Part shown: one piece after another, positions 60,832-64,000 of the stretch
Numbering within the stretch: position 1 is the stretch's first letter
Layout of the letters: every line of letters begins with the position of its first letter
Assembly (NCBI RefSeq): GCF_003967595.1
Contig: NZ_BIFW01000002.1
Span: forward strand, 186,001 to 250,000
Direction: 5' to 3'
DNA length: 64,000 bases
From: Companilactobacillus musae
Lineage (GTDB): Bacteria > Bacillota > Bacilli > Lactobacillales > Lactobacillaceae
Notes under the pieces: model-generated
The model's input: only the letters and a program-made list of their open reading frames with translations
The model's database searches: none
Told to the model about the DNA's origin: nothing
Translations under genes and position numbers: made by a program

Positions 60832-61482
60832 TTGTCCCCTAACAAAGAAAATTATCTAAAAACTATTTACGAATTGAATTATGATTTTACAAAGATAACC
60901 AATAAACGTATCTCAGAGATCATGAATGTTTCCGCTCCTTCAGTTACAGAAATGCTCAATGCTCTCTCCAGCGAAGGTTATCTCACACATTCGCCTTACA
61001 ATAAAATAGTCTTAACTCCCAAAGGAAATAAAGTATCTGAAAAACTAGTTCGAACACATCGTTTATGGGAAGTATTCCTACATGAATGCTTAAAATATCC
61101 GGTTGATAACGTTCATCATAACGCCGATGCTCTAGAACACTCATCCGACGACGAATTAGTTGATCATCTTAATGATTTCCTCGATCATCCTCAACGTTGC
61201 CCACATGGTGGAATTATCCCTGGCAATGGACAAGGTGAAACTGACGCTGATGATAAATTATTAAGTATGATTCCAGACGGCGCTAAAGTTCAAATCGTTA
61301 GAGTTTCCGATAACTACGATTTCTTACAATACTTTGGTAGTCTTAATCTCGAAATCGACGACACCATTGAAGTTATCAAGCACGAAAAATTTGATAACTC
61401 ACTTGTTGTTAAAAAATCCGATGGCACTAATATAACTATTGGAGCCAAAGCAATTGATTATATTTTCGTTGAAAATAGATAA
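60832..61482 (+). CDS. DtxR/MntR-family metal-dependent regulator
   Basis: 216 residues, TTG start with AAAGG upstream. Winged helix (NYLKTIYELNYDFTKITNKRISEIMNVSAPSVTEMLNALSSEGYL), dimerisation/metal domain with LVRTHRLWEVFLHECLKY, ADALEHSSDDELVDHLNDFLDHPQRCPHGG, and a C-terminal FeoA/SH3-like domain. Binds Mn(II) or Fe(II) and represses metal uptake genes. Targets are not visible beyond its own promoter palindrome. Confidence 0.92.
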   Translation: MSPNKENYLKTIYELNYDFTKITNKRISEIMNVSAPSVTEMLNALSSEGYLTHSPYNKIVLTPKGNKVSEKLVRTHRLWEVFLHECLKYPVDNVHHNADALEHSSDDELVDHLNDFLDHPQRCPHGGIIPGNGQGETDADDKLLSMIPDGAKVQIVRVSDNYDFLQYFGSLNLEIDDTIEVIKHEKFDNSLVVKKSDGTNITIGAKAIDYIFVENR

Positions 61483-61490
61483 AAAAAGAT

Positions 61491-61640
61491 TGGGACATAA
61501 CTATTTTTCCCCAACATGCAGCATAAACGCGGAACAAGAACACAGCTTCTTCCGCTTAATCCAAATAAGGGTGGTAACTCAAAATCGAGTTACCACCCTT
61601 ATTTACATTAATGCTCGGAAACTAAACGTGTTTTGTCCCG
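61491..61640. repeat. Intergenic inverted-repeat element with inner terminator
   Basis: TGGGACATAA (61491-61500) is mirrored by TTTTGTCCCG (61631-61640). Inside is a perfect 14-bp hairpin, AAGGGTGGTAACTC/GAGTTACCACCCTT (61567-61600). The element reaches into the 3' end of the DUF975 gene and supplies its last codons. Confidence 0.65.
61567..61600. terminator. Bidirectional terminator between convergent genes
   Basis: Perfect 14-bp stem with loop AAAATC between the metalloregulator and the DUF975 gene. Confidence 0.85.
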
Positions 61641-62437
61641 CTCCCTTTTTGTTTACCCTGGTTATTCTCTAAAACTTTCTGATAGAAAACCGCCATTGTT
61701 AATTGTTCATATGGTTGTAACCATATCGACAATAGTTCGTGTGTTAAAGCATTCAAAATTTCCCAAAAGAAAAACTCTAAACACAATGAAAAGTAGGTCC
61801 ATTTATAGCCTCTCATAATTACTGAGCTTCGGCTAAAAGTTGAAAATGCCATTCTGATGGTCCACTTACCTTGATCCTCAACATCATCTTTAAAAACAAA
61901 GAAAACTTGAGAAAAAATCATTAAGAACCAGATTCCAGGAATTATGTACAGCATAAAACCAGCTTCCAAGAAGAGCCCAAACAGCGCCGTTATAAACAGC
62001 ATTGGGAAAAAGTATCTTCCAGAAAATGCTCTTAAACTATCCTTTATAGCATTAATCTGATAATTAGAATCCCGTAGTTTATCAAGTAAGGTATAAGAAA
62101 CACCCACGCAAATCATAATAAAGAAAAATAGAAAAGCATATACTGCCACACTTGTTTCTGGCGTCAGTGTCAACATATACTTATCTGCTGAACTCGGATC
62201 GTTAGCCATATTAGCTGAAATCTCTGATAAACGTCGACTAGCTTGCCCTGGATCTGCTAAATTTACATTTAAATTAGCCATCCACTTTGTATAAAGTTTA
62301 GTTCCCAAAAAAACTGCCAAGAATCTCAATAATATGGGAATTATATTCAGTGAAATAGTTCCTTTAATATCTTTTCGAAAAGCTCTATGAGCTTCATGTC
62401 TAACTTCTATAGCAGATATTCGATTATTAGAATTCAT
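61622..62437 (-). CDS. DUF975-family integral membrane protein
   Basis: 271 residues with about five or six membrane helices. Family features: ISAIEVRHEAHRAFRKDIKGTISLNIIPILLRF at the start and LYIIPGIWFLMIFSQVFFVFKDD ... MRGYKWTYFSLCLEFFFWEIL. Function unknown; often near cell-envelope genes. ATG at 62437 with GAGGGG. The C-terminal NQGKQKGSGTKHV is encoded by the intergenic repeat. Confidence 0.85.
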   Translation of the reverse strand: MNSNNRISAIEVRHEAHRAFRKDIKGTISLNIIPILLRFLAVFLGTKLYTKWMANLNVNLADPGQASRRLSEISANMANDPSSADKYMLTLTPETSVAVYAFLFFFIMICVGVSYTLLDKLRDSNYQINAIKDSLRAFSGRYFFPMLFITALFGLFLEAGFMLYIIPGIWFLMIFSQVFFVFKDDVEDQGKWTIRMAFSTFSRSSVIMRGYKWTYFSLCLEFFFWEILNALTHELLSIWLQPYEQLTMAVFYQKVLENNQGKQKGSGTKHV

Positions 62438-62494
62438 CAATACCCCTCACATTAAATAACGCCATTATAACAAAGATATTTATCTCAGCCTAAT

Positions 62495-63427
62495 TTACTT
62501 AATTGTAATTGCACCTTTGGTGGCTCTAACCTCTAGCAAATTAGTAGCGTCAGTTTTATTTTCATAATTCTGACCATAACTCTTATCAAAATATCTTACA
62601 ATGCCTTTTTCAGTGGAAAGATTAATCCCATCGACAGTTAAAGCACTACCAACAAAACGTCCTCCACCAAATAATCTTAAATCATTCTTATTCATTAATG
62701 TAGTTTTAGAAATACTTATTTTACTGTGATTAGCCATCGACTTCAAAGAATCAACATTCGACTGCTTGATATTCAAATTAGATTCATCCAAATTAACACT
62801 TGCATTGGTTAAAGTTGAACTTTCAGATTTAACATCAGAATAAGCACTTGCTACTAAAGTCATATTATTCACTTTTGAATTTTTCATATCTAACGTAGCG
62901 TTATACAAATTAATTTTATCAAAGTTATTTATCGTTGCATTGTCTAAATATAAATTAGCATCATAATCCATATCTTTAGCCGTTTTAACCATATGATCTA
63001 TCGTTACATCATTGACATGCATATTACCATTGGCCAAACGAATATTAACATTATCCAAGCTCTTATTCATGGGAATCGTAATTGTTATTTGTTCTCTTCC
63101 CATCACATCAACGCCAATATTATTTTTCTGTTCCTTACCCGAAATTGTTAAAGTACCATCTTTAACTTTATACTTAGGAGACTGTGACTTATCGCCTGTA
63201 ATATGGACTTTGTAACGATCTCCTAACTTTAAGTTAACGTTAGTATCGCGGCCTTCTATATAAATATTTTTAAAATCTGACAATGGATAAGTTTCGTTAA
63301 CACGTTGTGCAACTTTGAAACCATGATCCCATACTACAGACCGGTTAGCACCCATAACAAAACCACCTAGCAACAATATTCCACCAATTATCAATAGATA
63401 AAAACCAGTTACGAAATACTTACGCAT
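62495..63427 (-). CDS. DUF4097 (LiaG-like) membrane-anchored protein
   Basis: 310 residues: N-terminal membrane helix (about 7-26, TGFYLLIIGGILLLGGFVMG), then a right-handed beta-helix-like DUF4097 domain of repeating short strands (NVNIRLANGNMHVNDVTIDH; LTNASVNLDESNLNIKQSNVDSL). Faces the outside. In Bacilli such proteins accompany envelope-stress systems. Overlaps the upstream gene by 8 bp. Confidence 0.83.
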   Translation of the reverse strand: MRKYFVTGFYLLIIGGILLLGGFVMGANRSVVWDHGFKVAQRVNETYPLSDFKNIYIEGRDTNVNLKLGDRYKVHITGDKSQSPKYKVKDGTLTISGKEQKNNIGVDVMGREQITITIPMNKSLDNVNIRLANGNMHVNDVTIDHMVKTAKDMDYDANLYLDNATINNFDKINLYNATLDMKNSKVNNMTLVASAYSDVKSESSTLTNASVNLDESNLNIKQSNVDSLKSMANHSKISISKTTLMNKNDLRLFGGGRFVGSALTVDGINLSTEKGIVRYFDKSYGQNYENKTDATNLLEVRATKGAITIK

Positions 63428-64000
63428 TTTTCTTTTCCCCCTTCATCGGAGTTTTTCTACCGTGCAATAATTTCTTGCCCAACCAGCGGAAGAAAATAAC
63501 TACTACGCTAAAGAACCATTTAAATAATGCAATAATAATTGGTATCAAGAAGAAATCAACACCTAAAATCATCAAACCGGCCCCGACATACAATATTGTC
63601 GTTCCAAAGGATTGGAAAATAACTGATAGCCCGACAAAAATAGCACCAATTCCTCCAACAACTGACATTGCTACCAAAAAGAGAAATAATAATACCATAA
63701 AAACTGCTAATCCTAGGAAAATCAAAATCAAAGGAATCAAAATAATCGCAATTAGAATTGCTACTGGCGATGCCATCAAAGCTAAGATAACTAAGCCAAT
63801 CATTTTCAAATTCTTCGAAAATCTTTCATTGCTTGTCATCTGACCATTATCTACACTTTGATAATTATCCTCTGACATCTTAATTGAGTAATCAGCCAAA
63901 ACTTTACGTGCCAAATGTTTGGGTGTTCCCAATTCATTAATAATAGCAGCCGATGTTTGTAGATTAGCATCAATTATATATTCACGATAAAATTCAATTA
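63420..64000 (-). CDS. DUF1700/HAAS-like membrane protein, partial at window edge
   Basis: At least 192 residues; the frame stays open to the window end. The visible start segment EFYREYIIDANLQTSAAIINELGTPKHLARKVLADYSIK is the DUF1700 (HAAS) N-terminal pattern, so an internal TTG at 63932 is not the true start. It is followed by four hydrophobic helices and a basic tail. DUF1700 proteins usually sit with PadR regulators and DUF4097 partners in envelope-stress operons. Confidence 0.8.
   Translation of the reverse strand, partial: IEFYREYIIDANLQTSAAIINELGTPKHLARKVLADYSIKMSEDNYQSVDNGQMTSNERFSKNLKMIGLVILALMASPVAILIAIILIPLILIFLGLAVFMVLLFLFLVAMSVVGGIGAIFVGLSVIFQSFGTTILYVGAGLMILGVDFFLIPIIIALFKWFFSVVVIFFRWLGKKLLHGRKTPMKGEKKNA

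Overview
The window is AT-rich DNA from a Gram-positive, low-GC lactic acid bacterium (Lactobacillaceae). Several secreted proteins end in SLAP-like surface-layer anchoring repeats with the YYRVATNEW signature. With the cell-wall hydrolases, an LPQTG protein and a T-box in front of trpS, this points to a Lactobacillus-group species, most like Companilactobacillus (inference, genus not proven).

Left chromosomal part (1-20.8 kb): an iron-export-type ABC pair (fetA/fetB-like, minus strand); a large SLAP-repeat surface protein; a two-gene operon of secreted cell-wall enzymes (C39-like peptidase then NlpC/P60 hydrolase, both with SLAP-like repeats); a marR-DHA2 efflux-DUF4811 operon; trpS with a T-box leader; a HelD-type RNA polymerase-recycling ATPase; a CPBP-like membrane protein without the usual catalytic residues; an acyltransferase; a choice-of-anchor-A LPXTG adhesin; a divergent MFS/HxlR pair; and a DegV fatty-acid-binding protein. 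Two families of intergenic hairpin repeats lie here.

Prophage (20,869-60,072, about 39.2 kb): a complete-looking temperate phage with a contractile, PBSX/Xkd-type tail, integrated into the 3' end of tRNA-Thr(GGT). The 13-bp core AGCCGTCTATCGG is repeated at both ends. Read right to left it holds: integrase, an exported lipoprotein, ImmA-like protease and CI repressor (plus strand); then, minus strand, Cro-like regulator, CII-like regulator, RecE-like nuclease/RecT, an initiator gene with six 12-bp iterons, a helicase loader, RusA, SSB, an orphan cytosine methyltransferase, many small accessory genes, ArpU late regulator, a tRNA-Asn with three aberrant tRNA-like elements, terS/terL/portal/minor head/scaffold/capsid, connectors, sheath, tube, tail chaperone, tape measure, baseplate, fibre, XkdX, holin and a GH25 endolysin. 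Two canonical -1 frameshift heptamers are visible, in the tail-assembly chaperone (A AAA AAC) and at the last codons of the major capsid gene (C CCA AAA, adding a HeH/LEM-like tail).

The most exciting element is a three-gene cargo operon at the attL end, behind the lysin terminator with its own promoter: an ADP-ribosyltransferase-like protein, a small unknown protein and a SecB-like chaperone. The order toxin-antitoxin-chaperone matches TAC modules and resembles the anti-phage CmdTAC architecture, here in a Gram-positive host group that normally lacks SecB. A hairpin plus T-run between the second and third genes may attenuate chaperone expression.

Right chromosomal part (60.1-64 kb): tRNA-Thr, an HdeD-like membrane protein, a DtxR/MntR-family metalloregulator, a DUF975 membrane protein, and a LiaG-like DUF4097 / DUF1700-like pair, the last running off the window.
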